DNA of 64,000 nt from a virus: positions 78,042-142,041 of IMG/VR virus record IMGVR_UViG_3300025585_000032, one strand, 5' to 3'. The notes under the pieces are model-generated. The model was not told the origin of the DNA. It worked only from the letters and a program-made list of their open reading frames with translations, and searched no databases. The translations under genes and the position numbers were made by a program. Position 1 is the stretch's first letter; the number at the start of each line of letters is the position of its first letter. Shown piece after piece: positions 42,520 to 49,918 of the stretch.

Positions 42520-43335
42520 ATGGAAATTTCTATCTCTGTTGACGAACTACGCAAAAGAAAGTTGTTTATCGCCACACCAATGTATGGTGGTATGGCAAAT
42601 GGACTTTACATGAAGTCCTGTCTAGATCTACAGTCTATACTAAATCAATATGGCGTTGAAGCCAAGTTTTCATTTCTATTCAACGAATCCCTCATCACTC
42701 GCGCAAGAAATTATTTGACTGATGAGTTTTTGAGAAATGAACAGTTTACTCATCTTCTATTTTTGGATTCGGATATTCACTTTAATCCACAAGATGTTGT
42801 CACGATGCTTGCACTTGACAAGGACATCATTGGTGGACCATATCCCAAGAAGTCAATCAATTGGGGTAATGTTGCAAACGCCGTAAGAAGCAAGCCTGAT
42901 ATTGAGGCTGGAGAACTTGAAGGATTGGTTGGCGAATTTGTATTCAATCCTGTTGCTGGAACAAAGCAGTTCTCTATTACTGAACCACTTGAAGTCATGG
43001 AAATCGGAACAGGTTTCATGATGATCAAGCGAGAGGTCTTCAAGAAGTTTGAAGACGCATATCCAGAGTATCGTTACAAGCCAGATCATGTTGGTCAAAA
43101 GCATTTTGACGGCTCGCGATACATTCATGCATATTTTGATACGATCATTGATCGTGGACCAAATGCTCCTGGCTCATCCGAGAGATACCTTTCAGAAGAT
43201 TATTTCTTCTGTCAGATGAGCCGTAAAATCGGCATCAAGATTTGGTTGTGCCCGTGGATGAAGACGCAACACGTTGGCACATATGCGTTTACTGGTGATC
43301 TTCCAAGAATTGCACAGTATACGGGACGTATATGA
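42520..43335 (+). CDS. GT-A type glycosyltransferase
   Basis: ATG 42520 preceded by TTGGAG (42508-42513) gives 271 residues. The N-terminus 'LFIATPMYGGMANGLYMKSCLDL' and the acidic motif 'LLFLDSDIHF' (about 84-93, a DxD-type motif) indicate a metal-dependent GT-A fold. A C-terminal 'SEDYFFCQMSRKIGIKIWLCP' follows the family pattern. The sugar donor and acceptor cannot be told. It lies apart from the main sugar cluster at 49.9-62.3 kb and overlaps the kinase gene by ATGA. Confidence 0.75.
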   Translation: MEISISVDELRKRKLFIATPMYGGMANGLYMKSCLDLQSILNQYGVEAKFSFLFNESLITRARNYLTDEFLRNEQFTHLLFLDSDIHFNPQDVVTMLALDKDIIGGPYPKKSINWGNVANAVRSKPDIEAGELEGLVGEFVFNPVAGTKQFSITEPLEVMEIGTGFMMIKREVFKKFEDAYPEYRYKPDHVGQKHFDGSRYIHAYFDTIIDRGPNAPGSSERYLSEDYFFCQMSRKIGIKIWLCPWMKTQHVGTYAFTGDLPRIAQYTGRI

Positions 43336-43940
43336 TTATTGGATTTGTTGGTACTATCGGTAGCGGTAAAGGAACTGCTGGCGATATATTGGCGCAGCGG
43401 GGCTTCTTTACTGAAAGTTTCGCTGCGCCTCTAAAGGATATAACTGCAAGTCTTTTCGGTTGGCCAAGACATCTTGTCGAAGGTGATACAACTGAGTCTC
43501 GCGAATTTCGTGAAACAAGAGACGAGTGGTGGTCCAATAGATTCGGCAAAGATATCACTCCGCGTTTGATATTGCAGCTCATTGGTACTGAGTGTATGCG
43601 CGAGTGTATACACTCAGACTTCTGGGTTGCGTGTCTCGAAAGACGAATAAAGCAGAATCACGATTATGTGATTACAGATGTTCGTTTTCCTAACGAGATT
43701 GATTCCATTCACAAGATGGGTGGAAAGATTGTAGAGATTCAACGCGGAAAACCTGCGGATTGGTATGTACATGCTTGCATGTATAACAATGGCGATTCTG
43801 GTGTAAAGCCTAGTGCTCATTATTCGGAGTGGGCATGGATGGGATACAAGACTGACTACACATTGAACAATGATGGGTCTTTGGAAGACCTTGAAAATGA
43901 CATTGAATTGATGCTTGAGTGCTTGACACCACCAAGGTAA
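43332..43940 (+). CDS. 1: Deoxynucleoside monophosphate kinase (gp1-like)
   Basis: A 202-residue P-loop kinase with 'GTIGSGKGT' at residues 7-15 and the phage dNMP kinase patterns 'FAAPLKDITASLFGW', 'RLILQLIGTECMRECIHSDFWV' and 'DYVITDVRFPNEIDSIHKMGGKIVEI'. It phosphorylates dNMPs for phage DNA synthesis. T4 gp1 handles dTMP, dGMP and hydroxymethyl-dCMP; here no dCMP hydroxymethylase was seen. Confidence 0.88.
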   Translation: MIIGFVGTIGSGKGTAGDILAQRGFFTESFAAPLKDITASLFGWPRHLVEGDTTESREFRETRDEWWSNRFGKDITPRLILQLIGTECMRECIHSDFWVACLERRIKQNHDYVITDVRFPNEIDSIHKMGGKIVEIQRGKPADWYVHACMYNNGDSGVKPSAHYSEWAWMGYKTDYTLNNDGSLEDLENDIELMLECLTPPR

Positions 43941-43951
43941 AGTGATACTAT
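43923..43951 (+). promoter_or_regulatory. Sigma70-like promoter for gp45
   Basis: TTGACA (43923-43928), 17-base spacer, TACTAT (43946-43951). It overlaps the 3' end of the dNMP kinase gene and lies 29 bases before the clamp gene. Confidence 0.6.
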
Positions 43952-43979
43952 TATCTTCATACAACTATGGAGTTTTGTT

Positions 43980-44645
43980 ATGAAATTCTCACAAGAGACG
44001 ATGAATGTCTTGAAGAACTTCTCCCAAATCAATCAGGGAATCTTCTTCAAGAAGGGTGATGTAGTTTCAACTATCTCACCTCAGAAAAACATTTTGGCCG
44101 AGGCTACAATCAAGGAAAGTTTTCCAAGAGACTTCGGCATCTATGATCTTCCAAACTTTCTGAGTGTGCTTTCTCTTAGCAAGGAAGATCCAGAAGTTGC
44201 TTTTGAAGACAAGCAGCTTACCCTCATTGGCAACAATGGTCGTGCGACGATCACCTATCGTTATACTGATGCATCTATGATTGTTTGTCCGCCAGACAAG
44301 AAGCTGACTGTACCATCTGCAACGGTATCGTTTGATCTTACTGAAGTTGATCTTGCTTGGGTATCTCGTTGTGCTGCAGTACTTCAGCAGCCAAACGTAT
44401 CCATCGAGAGTGATGGTGAAAAGGTGTATGTGTCTACATTCGATTCAACAAATGATTCCACACATACACAGAAACTCACGATTGCTGATGGCAATGGTGA
44501 GACATACAAGTTTGTTCTTCGCACCGAAAACCTGAAGCTGCTGCCAGCAGATTACAAGGTTGAGGCTACCAAGGGAATTATCACATTCTCCGCGAAGAAC
44601 TCGGCAATCAAGTATTGGATTGCAACTGAAAAGACAAAGGAGTGA
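43980..44645 (+). CDS. 45: Sliding clamp gp45
   Basis: A 221-residue clamp, close to T4 gp45 (228 aa). It shares the N-terminal 'FSQETMNVLKNFSQINQGIFFKKGDVVSTISPQKNILAEA' and 'FGIYDLPNFLSVLSLSKEDPEVAF' patterns of T4-type clamps. The trimer holds DNA polymerase on DNA and, in T4, activates late transcription with gp55 and gp33. Followed by clamp loader genes. Confidence 0.94.
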   Translation: MKFSQETMNVLKNFSQINQGIFFKKGDVVSTISPQKNILAEATIKESFPRDFGIYDLPNFLSVLSLSKEDPEVAFEDKQLTLIGNNGRATITYRYTDASMIVCPPDKKLTVPSATVSFDLTEVDLAWVSRCAAVLQQPNVSIESDGEKVYVSTFDSTNDSTHTQKLTIADGNGETYKFVLRTENLKLLPADYKVEATKGIITFSAKNSAIKYWIATEKTKE

Positions 44646-44648
44646 TCA

Positions 44649-44930
44649 ATGTCTACAATTGGAAACAATAGTGGTGTTCCTTCTCTGGATCCAGAGGAGA
44701 TCAAGAAGATTGTTGATGCCGTCAATGTCATCAATGATAGCATGACGCGAGTTGCTGCCGAGCGTGATCTTGTAAAAGAGACAGTCAATAGGATTCATGA
44801 GGAAACAGGTTTTCCTAAGAAGCTGTTGCGTCGTATTGCAAAGACACATTATCAGAGATCCTTTGAAATGGATCTACAAGAAAATCGTGACTTTGAAAGC
44901 ACATACGAGACGATCACCAACAAGAAGTAA
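44649..44930 (+). CDS. dsbA: DsbA-like dsDNA-binding protein
   Basis: A 93-residue helical protein. The C-terminal half 'VNRIHEETGFPKKLLRRIAKTHYQRSFEMDLQENRDFESTYETI' resembles T4 DsbA ('DELGVDGKMFNRLLALYHKDNRDVFEAETEEVVELYDTV'), which binds dsDNA and affects late transcription. In T4 dsbA is near gp33; here it follows gp45, another late-transcription factor. Match by eye, moderate. Confidence 0.65.
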   Translation: MSTIGNNSGVPSLDPEEIKKIVDAVNVINDSMTRVAAERDLVKETVNRIHEETGFPKKLLRRIAKTHYQRSFEMDLQENRDFESTYETITNKK

Positions 44931-44935
44931 GTTCT

Positions 44936-45355
44936 ATGGCTAAACAGAGATACGCCACATGCACTTGTGAAGGTTGTTACGTCAGATTGCCAAAAAATGA
45001 GGCATATTATGATGATGTAACAGTTGAAATAGGTGGATGGGAAGGATCTTCTGAAGGCTCTTACTCTGGAAGTGGGCGTAGATCATCCAAAAATAATTAT
45101 GGTTGGTCTAGTTATGGGTCTACTCGTAGTTCCAGTTCCAGTAGAACACATTATCGGCATCGTAGATTGTGGTACTGTTTTGACTGCTACAATAATCTGC
45201 TAGAAGCAAGAGTAAAGGCCGAAGAGGAAAGAGAAGAGCGAGAAAGACGAGAAGCTGAAAGAAGAAGACTTGAAAAAGAGCAGAGAAGACCCTTTGTTAT
45301 CTTCATTTGGTTCTGTATAATAACCCTCATCATCATGTTGTTCGCAAAGCCGTAG
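44936..45355 (+). CDS. Predicted tail-anchored membrane protein with Cys-pair zinc ribbon
   Basis: A 139-residue protein of unknown function. Cys11-x2-Cys14 and Cys81-x2-Cys84 form two CxxC knuckles separated by a Ser/Gly/Tyr-rich linker. Residues about 90-117 are a highly charged helix rich in Arg and Glu, and the last about 20 residues ('FVIFIWFCIITLIIMLFA') are a single membrane segment at the C-terminus. Such a protein could tether something at the inner membrane. It sits between replication genes for the clamp and clamp loader. Confidence 0.65.
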   Translation: MAKQRYATCTCEGCYVRLPKNEAYYDDVTVEIGGWEGSSEGSYSGSGRRSSKNNYGWSSYGSTRSSSSSRTHYRHRRLWYCFDCYNNLLEARVKAEEEREERERREAERRRLEKEQRRPFVIFIWFCIITLIIMLFAKP

Positions 45356-45365
45356 GAGATTTGGA

Positions 45366-46307
45366 ATGTCTAATAATGATCAATTCTTGTGGACCGAGAA
45401 GTATCGCCCACAGAAAGTTGCAGATTGCATTCTACCAGAAAGCATCAAGAGTGCATTTCAGGAATATGTAAATCAAAAAAACATTCCAAATCTTCTTTTG
45501 ACAGGTGGTCCTGGCGTTGGTAAGACGACTATCGCCAAGGCCATGTGCAATGAAGTTGGTTGTGACTTCATGGTCATCAATGGTTCGGATGAACGAGGCA
45601 TTGATGTTCTTCGTACCAAGATCAAGACGTATGCATCTTCCATGAGTTTTTCTGGCGGCAGAAAAGTCGTCATCATTGATGAAGCGGACTATCTAACGCC
45701 AGAAGCACAAGCAGCCATGCGAGCTGCTATTGAAGAGTTTGCATCCAATTGTTCTTTCATCTTTACCTGCAATTACAAGGCTCGCTTGATTGAAGCCATT
45801 CATTCACGTTGTTCCGTGATTGAGTTCAAGATCAAGAATGGCAACAAGGTGAAGATGGCGGCTGGCTTTCTAAAAAGAATTCAGAGTATTCTTGATCAGG
45901 AAAAGATCAAGTATGACAATGGTGCTCTTGTTCAGATCATTCAAAAGCACTTTCCAGACTATCGTCGCGTATTGAATGAGTTGCAGAGATATGCCGTTCG
46001 TGGCGAGATTGACTCTGGCGTACTTGCACAAGTTGGTGATGTCAACCTCAAGGAACTTGTTGGTTTCTTGAAGGAGAAAGACTTCACGGCTATGCGTAAG
46101 TGGGTTGCGACAAACTCTGATGCTGATCAAAACAAGATCTTCCGTCAGATCTATGATGCGATGTATGATACCATGCAGCCACAGTCTATTCCACAGGCTG
46201 TGATCGTGTTGGCTGATTATCAATACAAGTCGGCGTTTGTTGCTGATCAAGAAATCAACATGGTTGCATGTTTGACAACCATCATGATGGAGTGTTCGTT
46301 TAAATAA
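45366..46307 (+). CDS. 44: Clamp loader large subunit gp44
   Basis: A 313-residue AAA+ protein. Walker A 'GGPGVGKT' (47-54), Walker B 'VVIIDEAD' (101-108) and the SRC arginine-finger motif near 147 are in place, as in T4 gp44. With gp62 it opens and loads gp45. Its stop overlaps the following start by one base. Confidence 0.95.
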   Translation: MSNNDQFLWTEKYRPQKVADCILPESIKSAFQEYVNQKNIPNLLLTGGPGVGKTTIAKAMCNEVGCDFMVINGSDERGIDVLRTKIKTYASSMSFSGGRKVVIIDEADYLTPEAQAAMRAAIEEFASNCSFIFTCNYKARLIEAIHSRCSVIEFKIKNGNKVKMAAGFLKRIQSILDQEKIKYDNGALVQIIQKHFPDYRRVLNELQRYAVRGEIDSGVLAQVGDVNLKELVGFLKEKDFTAMRKWVATNSDADQNKIFRQIYDAMYDTMQPQSIPQAVIVLADYQYKSAFVADQEINMVACLTTIMMECSFK

Positions 46308-46882
46308 TGCTAAATCCTAGACAGCTTAAAGTATTAAAGTCGTTTAATTGGAATAATATATTTTCCGATGCTCTTGCATGTGATGCCTTAAACGAGGCTC
46401 AAAATAGATTTTTGAAAGGTAGAATCATAGAGAAATCGATTGAATGGAATAGTAATGGTCATTTGACATACATTGGTGATAAGCATAAGGATTTTGATTG
46501 GGTCGAAGAGAAATTTGAAGTTGAAATGAAAAGTGTAACATCTTATAGGATTTATGGTAAAAAAGGTCAGATAAAAGGAAAATTTGAAATACTACTTAGC
46601 AGTGTGATGGGCAATAAGAAACAGACACCTATTGAATCCGAAATATGCGATCTTATATTGATACTTTATCGTGATGGTGCATTTGTTCTTGAGAAAGAAA
46701 ATGTACTTAAAAACATACAATCTTATGAGGATGGATTACGAGTTAGAGGACATACGTCATGCTTGATTCCATTGACTGGATTAATTCAAGAGAAAAATAT
46801 TGTAAAGAATCCAAAGTTTTTGAATTTTCCTATTCACTTGAATAAATTGATAGAGAGTGCTATAAAAGATTCATATGCTTGA
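46307..46882 (+). CDS. Candidate PD-(D/E)xK nuclease inserted in the clamp-loader operon
   Basis: A 191-residue protein lying between gp44 and gp62, which are adjacent in T4. The stretch 'DFDWVEEKFEVEMKS' gives Asp64-x8-Glu73-x-Lys75, the active-site spacing of PD-(D/E)xK nucleases, with an earlier Glu42 in a helix ('GRIIEKSIEW') and a following strand-rich part ('ICDLILILYRDGAFVLEK'). Restriction endonuclease-like folds share this order. Codons are more AT-rich than in gp44. I do not recognise a specific family, and the active-site call is by pattern only. Confidence 0.5.
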   Translation: MLNPRQLKVLKSFNWNNIFSDALACDALNEAQNRFLKGRIIEKSIEWNSNGHLTYIGDKHKDFDWVEEKFEVEMKSVTSYRIYGKKGQIKGKFEILLSSVMGNKKQTPIESEICDLILILYRDGAFVLEKENVLKNIQSYEDGLRVRGHTSCLIPLTGLIQEKNIVKNPKFLNFPIHLNKLIESAIKDSYA

Positions 46883-46893
46883 GGTTTATGATA

Positions 46894-47322
46894 ATGGACT
46901 TGTTTAAAGATATTTTACCATCAATTCAAAAGACAAAGAAGGATTTGTCAGATGAGCCAGACTTTAAAAAGTCGTATAATGCATTTGTGGTCAATCGTGC
47001 GCTATCATATCATGTGGATTCTATACTCCACGCCAATGAAATGAATAGTAGGCATGGATTGGACGAAAATCTACAATATCATTTTTATCTAAATAGTATA
47101 CGATCTATGAAACGCAAGTTTCAGCCGTGGGTCAAAAAAGAGAAGAATGATATTCTGGAGGCCGTAAAAGAGTACTACCAGTTTTCCAGCGCAAAGGCAT
47201 TAGAGGCGATGCGTCTTCTCTCCACTGATCAGGTTGATCATATAATAAGTATAACAAAAAAAGGTGGAGTGGGTAATGTGGAGCGTAGAAGACATGGTGG
47301 AGGTGACGCTAAAAGAGCGTGA
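46894..47322 (+). CDS. 62: Clamp loader small subunit gp62
   Basis: Start ATG 46894 lies 9 bases after a GAGG site and gives 'MDLFKDIL', like the T4 gp62 N-terminus 'MSLFKD'; ATG 46888 is an alternative. The region 'YNAFVVNRALSYHVDSILHANEMN' and 'LQYHFYLNSIRSMKRKFQPWVK' parallels T4 gp62 ('[21 protein letters not shown]', 'FNYLMAAVPRGKRYGKWAK'). It is shorter than T4 gp62 (142 against 187). It overlaps regA by 47 bases. Confidence 0.8.
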   Translation: MDLFKDILPSIQKTKKDLSDEPDFKKSYNAFVVNRALSYHVDSILHANEMNSRHGLDENLQYHFYLNSIRSMKRKFQPWVKKEKNDILEAVKEYYQFSSAKALEAMRLLSTDQVDHIISITKKGGVGNVERRRHGGGDAKRA

Positions 47323-47683
47323 TGACTTCCTAAAGGTCAAGGAAACATTGACCAGAATTGGCGTAGCCTCAAAGAAGGATCAGACACTCTATCAATCTTG
47401 TCATATTCTTCACAAGCAGGGTAAGTACTATATCGCACATTTCAAGGAGTTATTTGCACTTGATGGCAAGCCAACAAATTTCTCCGAAGGCGATATTGCA
47501 AGAAGAAACTCAATTGCAAATCTATTGGCTGAATGGGGTCTTGTTGGGCTAGTAAAGCCAGAGAGAACAGCAGATCCAGTATCGCCACTAAATCAAATCA
47601 AGATACTGGCCTTCAAAGACAAAAATGATTGGCAACTTGTAGCAAAATATAATATTGGTAAGAAAAAGATTGAAACTGAATAA
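47276..47683 (+). CDS. regA: RegA translational repressor
   Basis: A strong match to T4 RegA: 'VEVTLKERDDFLKVKETLTRIGVASKKDQTLYQSCHILHKQGKYYIAHFKELFALDG' against T4 'IEITLKKPEDFLKVKETLTRMGIANNKDKVLYQSCHILQKKGLYYIVHFKEM'. RegA binds the start regions of early mRNAs and blocks translation. The ATG at 47276 has an AGGTGGAG site 6 bases upstream; ATG 47294 would match the T4 start exactly. It follows gp62 as in T4. Confidence 0.94.
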   Translation: MWSVEDMVEVTLKERDDFLKVKETLTRIGVASKKDQTLYQSCHILHKQGKYYIAHFKELFALDGKPTNFSEGDIARRNSIANLLAEWGLVGLVKPERTADPVSPLNQIKILAFKDKNDWQLVAKYNIGKKKIETE

Positions 47684-47700
47684 TTGAAGGAGTTTATATC

Positions 47701-48246
47701 ATGGCAACAAAATTGAAGTACTACAAGATACATCCGCAAGTACAAGCACCAGTCTATTCAACGACTGATGCTGCTTGTTTTGATATCTTTCTATGTACAT
47801 TTGGTGTAATGTCGTTTGAAGGATATGATGATACGGGAAAGAAGTTTAGTCGGCTATTAACAAGCGATGGTGGTGTAACGATATGTCCAAGAGATCGTGT
47901 GCTTGCACCCACTGGATTGATCTTTGATATTCCAAAAGAATACTCAGTACGCATTCATCCTCGCTCGGGTCTTTCCTTGAAAGAGGGTCTAACGCTTGCA
48001 AATGCTGAAGGTGTAATTGATTCTGATTATATGGAAGAAACTTTCGTCATGTTGACAAACATTACAACTAGAAACATAGTTGTACCCAATCTATCTAGAA
48101 TTTGTCAAGGTGAACTTGTACGCAATAATAGAGCAGCATTTGAAGAAGTAAAGGCAAGACCAACACGCGATAACACAAATCGTAAGGGCGGATTTGGTTC
48201 TACAGGCACAAAGGTACTTGACAATCCTACTGCGAATACTATATAA
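47701..48246 (+). CDS. dut: dUTPase (trimeric type)
   Basis: A 181-residue dUTP diphosphatase, which removes dUTP and supplies dUMP. Motif 1 'STTDAACFDI', motif 3 'VRIHPRSGLSLKEGLTLANAEGVIDSDY' and motif 5 'RKGGFGSTG' are present. An extra segment between motifs 1 and 2 ('FGVMSFEGYDDTGKKFSRLLTSDGG') is longer than in small bacterial dUTPases. Confidence 0.92.
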   Translation: MATKLKYYKIHPQVQAPVYSTTDAACFDIFLCTFGVMSFEGYDDTGKKFSRLLTSDGGVTICPRDRVLAPTGLIFDIPKEYSVRIHPRSGLSLKEGLTLANAEGVIDSDYMEETFVMLTNITTRNIVVPNLSRICQGELVRNNRAAFEEVKARPTRDNTNRKGGFGSTGTKVLDNPTANTI

Positions 48247-48247
48247 T
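48218..48247 (+). promoter_or_regulatory. Strong sigma70-like promoter for hsp20
   Basis: TTGACA (48218-48223), 18-base spacer, TATAAT (48242-48247), inside the last codons of dut. Transcription should begin at about 48254, exactly where the hairpin at 48253-48275 starts. Confidence 0.7.
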
Positions 48248-48252
48248 ATACA

Positions 48253-48275
48253 GACTAGCGCCAAATGGGCTAGTC
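48253..48275 (+). promoter_or_regulatory. Hairpin at the 5' end of the predicted hsp20 mRNA (or dut terminator)
   Basis: GACTAGC (48253-48259) pairs with GCTAGTC (48269-48275), with inner CC/GG pairs and an AAAT loop, followed by GTTTTC. Because the promoter at 48218-48247 starts here, this would be a 5'-terminal stem-loop; read from dut it may act as a terminator. Confidence 0.55.
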
Positions 48276-48303
48276 GTTTTCAACTTGCTTAAAAGGAGTT
48301 AAC

Positions 48304-48756
48304 ATGACATTCGCATACGGTCGTAATCTGCTTCCTTCAACTGTTGGTTTTGATAGACTTCTATCTACTCTAGATGAAGCACTAAATATTCCCGAGAAGG
48401 TACTTACCTCTTATCCTCCATACAACATCGCTAAAGTTAGCGAAGACAAGTATGTAATTGAATTGGCAGTTGCCGGATTCAAGAGAGAAGAGATTGATAT
48501 CACTCTTGAGGATAGCAAACTAACAATTCAGGGAAACGCAAAGAAAGATGAGGACGGAAGTAAAACTTATTACCATCGTGGCATTGCTCTTCGTAATTTT
48601 ACCCGTGTATTTACTCTCGCTGATACGGTAGTAGTAAATAGTGCTGATCTTGTTGATGGAATGCTTGTAGTTGAACTACAGAATATCATTCCAGAAAGCA
48701 AGAAGCCAAGAAAGATTTCCTTGGGCGGCACACAAAAAGTTCTCGCTTCAGAATAA
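48304..48756 (+). CDS. hsp20: Small heat-shock protein, Hsp20 family
   Basis: A 150-residue alpha-crystallin protein. The core spans about residues 38-140 ('YPPYNIAKVSEDKYVIELAVAGFKREEIDITLEDSKLTIQGNA' and 'YYHRGIALRNFTRVFTLADTVVV', with 'DGMLVVELQNIIPE'), as in IbpA. Hsp20 genes are widespread in marine T4-like phages and may stabilise proteins during infection. AAAAGGAG at 48291 is a strong ribosome site. Confidence 0.93.
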   Translation: MTFAYGRNLLPSTVGFDRLLSTLDEALNIPEKVLTSYPPYNIAKVSEDKYVIELAVAGFKREEIDITLEDSKLTIQGNAKKDEDGSKTYYHRGIALRNFTRVFTLADTVVVNSADLVDGMLVVELQNIIPESKKPRKISLGGTQKVLASE

Positions 48757-48762
48757 TTTCTG

Positions 48763-48770
48763 AATAAATA
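48763..48770 (+). promoter_or_regulatory. Possible late promoter (AATAAATA, 7/8)
   Basis: AATAAATA lies 7 bases after the hsp20 stop, in the 94-base gap before the speD-like gene. One mismatch to TATAAATA. Confidence 0.3.
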
Positions 48771-48796
48771 ATCACACTTATTTCAACAACTAACCA

Positions 48797-48826
48797 GTCA
48801 CCGTGGGCAATATCGTTCACGGTGAC
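48797..48826 (+). terminator. Stem-loop in the hsp20-speD gap, likely terminator
   Basis: GTCACCGTG (48797-48805) and CACGGTGAC (48818-48826) form a perfect 9-bp stem with a 12-base loop, followed by TTTCT. It may end the hsp20 transcript, or act in the leader of the gene at 48851. Confidence 0.6.
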
Positions 48827-48850
48827 TTTCTATCTAGAAAGGATACTTTG

Positions 48851-49207
48851 ATGGAACAATACTGGGGTTATCACGCCATGCTTGATTGTCGCGCCTGCGA
48901 TATTGAGTCAATCAAGAGTTATGATAATGTCTATAATTTTGCCAAAAGTCTTGTGAATGCCATTGATATGAAAGCCTTTGGAGAACCCCAGATTGTTCAT
49001 TTTGGTGAGGGAAACAAAGCAGGATTTACTCTTGTTCAGCTCATTGAAACAAGCAATATCTGTGCTCATTTCTGCAATGACACGGGCGATGCCTACATTG
49101 ATGTATTTTCTTGCAAGCCATATGATCGTGATGTAGTTCGCGACGAGATCATCAAGTTCTTCAAGCCTCGTCAGATTACAGTAAACTATCTTGAAAGACA
49201 GGCATGA
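48851..49207 (+). CDS. SpeD-family pyruvoyl decarboxylase paralogue, divergent
   Basis: ATG 48851 with GAAAGGA upstream gives 118 residues; a GTG at 48803 would lie inside a hairpin. The family core is clear ('FGEGNKAGFTLVQLIETSNICAHF' and 'AYIDVFSCKPYD'). Aligned to bacterial SpeD it keeps the pyruvoyl-forming Ser (Ser68), the processing His (His73) and the Cys (Cys88), with the same spacing as Thermotoga SpeD, but the residue before Ser is Thr, not Glu, and the His is followed by Phe rather than 'TWPE'. SpeD homologues in phages can have changed substrate (ornithine or arginine), so the reaction is uncertain. It is followed 3 bases later by a standard SpeD. Confidence 0.75.
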   Translation: MEQYWGYHAMLDCRACDIESIKSYDNVYNFAKSLVNAIDMKAFGEPQIVHFGEGNKAGFTLVQLIETSNICAHFCNDTGDAYIDVFSCKPYDRDVVRDEIIKFFKPRQITVNYLERQA

Positions 49208-49210
49208 GAG

Positions 49211-49558
49211 ATGAGCGGTGTATCATATATGGGTCGGCATGTTATTGCTGATCTACATGATGTATCGGCTGAAGTTCTTGGCTCAATTGATTTTTGGAAA
49301 GAAATCCTAATCGATGGAGCCAAGAAATCAGGTGCAACAGTTCTAAGCGATCACTTTCATCATTTTGGTGAGGGTTATGGCATTACTGGTGTAATTGTCT
49401 TGGCCGAGAGTCATATTTCAATTCATACATGGCCTGAAAAAAACTATGCTGCAATTGATGTGTTTATGTGTGGTACTTGTGATCCTGAAGTTGCAGTAGA
49501 TCATATTACGAGCAAGATAAATACTTTTGTCAAGAAAGACTTGATTTATCGTAAGTGA
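49211..49558 (+). CDS. speD: S-adenosylmethionine decarboxylase proenzyme
   Basis: A 115-residue prokaryotic-type AdoMet decarboxylase. 'LAESHISIHTWPEKNYAAIDVFMCG' contains the self-cleavage site Glu66-Ser67, His72 and Cys87, matching Thermotoga Ser63, His68 and Cys83. The pyruvoyl group made from Ser67 decarboxylates SAM to the aminopropyl donor for spermidine. The second Met (49229) is an alternative start with a better-spaced GAGCGG site. No speE is visible in the window. Confidence 0.9.
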   Translation: MSGVSYMGRHVIADLHDVSAEVLGSIDFWKEILIDGAKKSGATVLSDHFHHFGEGYGITGVIVLAESHISIHTWPEKNYAAIDVFMCGTCDPEVAVDHITSKINTFVKKDLIYRK

Positions 49559-49569
49559 TTTGATATACT
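49541..49569 (+). promoter_or_regulatory. Sigma70-like promoter upstream of the sugar operon
   Basis: TTGATT (49541-49546), 17-base spacer, TATACT (49564-49569), overlapping the end of speD. It could start transcription of the long gene series beginning at 49595. Confidence 0.5.
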
Positions 49570-49594
49570 GCATTTGAGTTTTGGAGATTTTATC

Positions 49595-49918
49595 ATGAGA
49601 TATATTGGATACTCAGTCTCTCGTTGTATACGCGACATAGTAAAGAAGCGTGTCAATATCTACGCAGTAGAAGTTATCATTGGTCGTACCTCAATAGAAA
49701 ATGAGCAGCATGTAGCAGAAGTTGCTCGCGGATATCACAGTCTACCAAAGGGCGATTATCGTTCTTGGAATGATTTGGATTATGATGCATGTCATGGAGT
49801 TCTTCTGGAACTGTATCGTGATGGTAAGTTACATCAGCCAAGATTGTTTGGTAAGTATCCAATTCGCATGGACAATCATTGGGGTGTGATTGCTCCGTTT
49901 CCCATGAGCGCATTCTGA
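49595..49918 (+). CDS. Hypothetical protein
   Basis: ATG 49595 with GGAG at 49583-49586 gives 107 residues. It is mildly basic with several aromatics ('YIGYSVSRCIRDIVKKRVNIYAVEVIIGRTS', 'GKLHQPRLFGKYPIRMDNHWG'). No domain recognised. It overlaps the next gene by one base and opens the sugar gene series. Confidence 0.6.
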   Translation: MRYIGYSVSRCIRDIVKKRVNIYAVEVIIGRTSIENEQHVAEVARGYHSLPKGDYRSWNDLDYDACHGVLLELYRDGKLHQPRLFGKYPIRMDNHWGVIAPFPMSAF

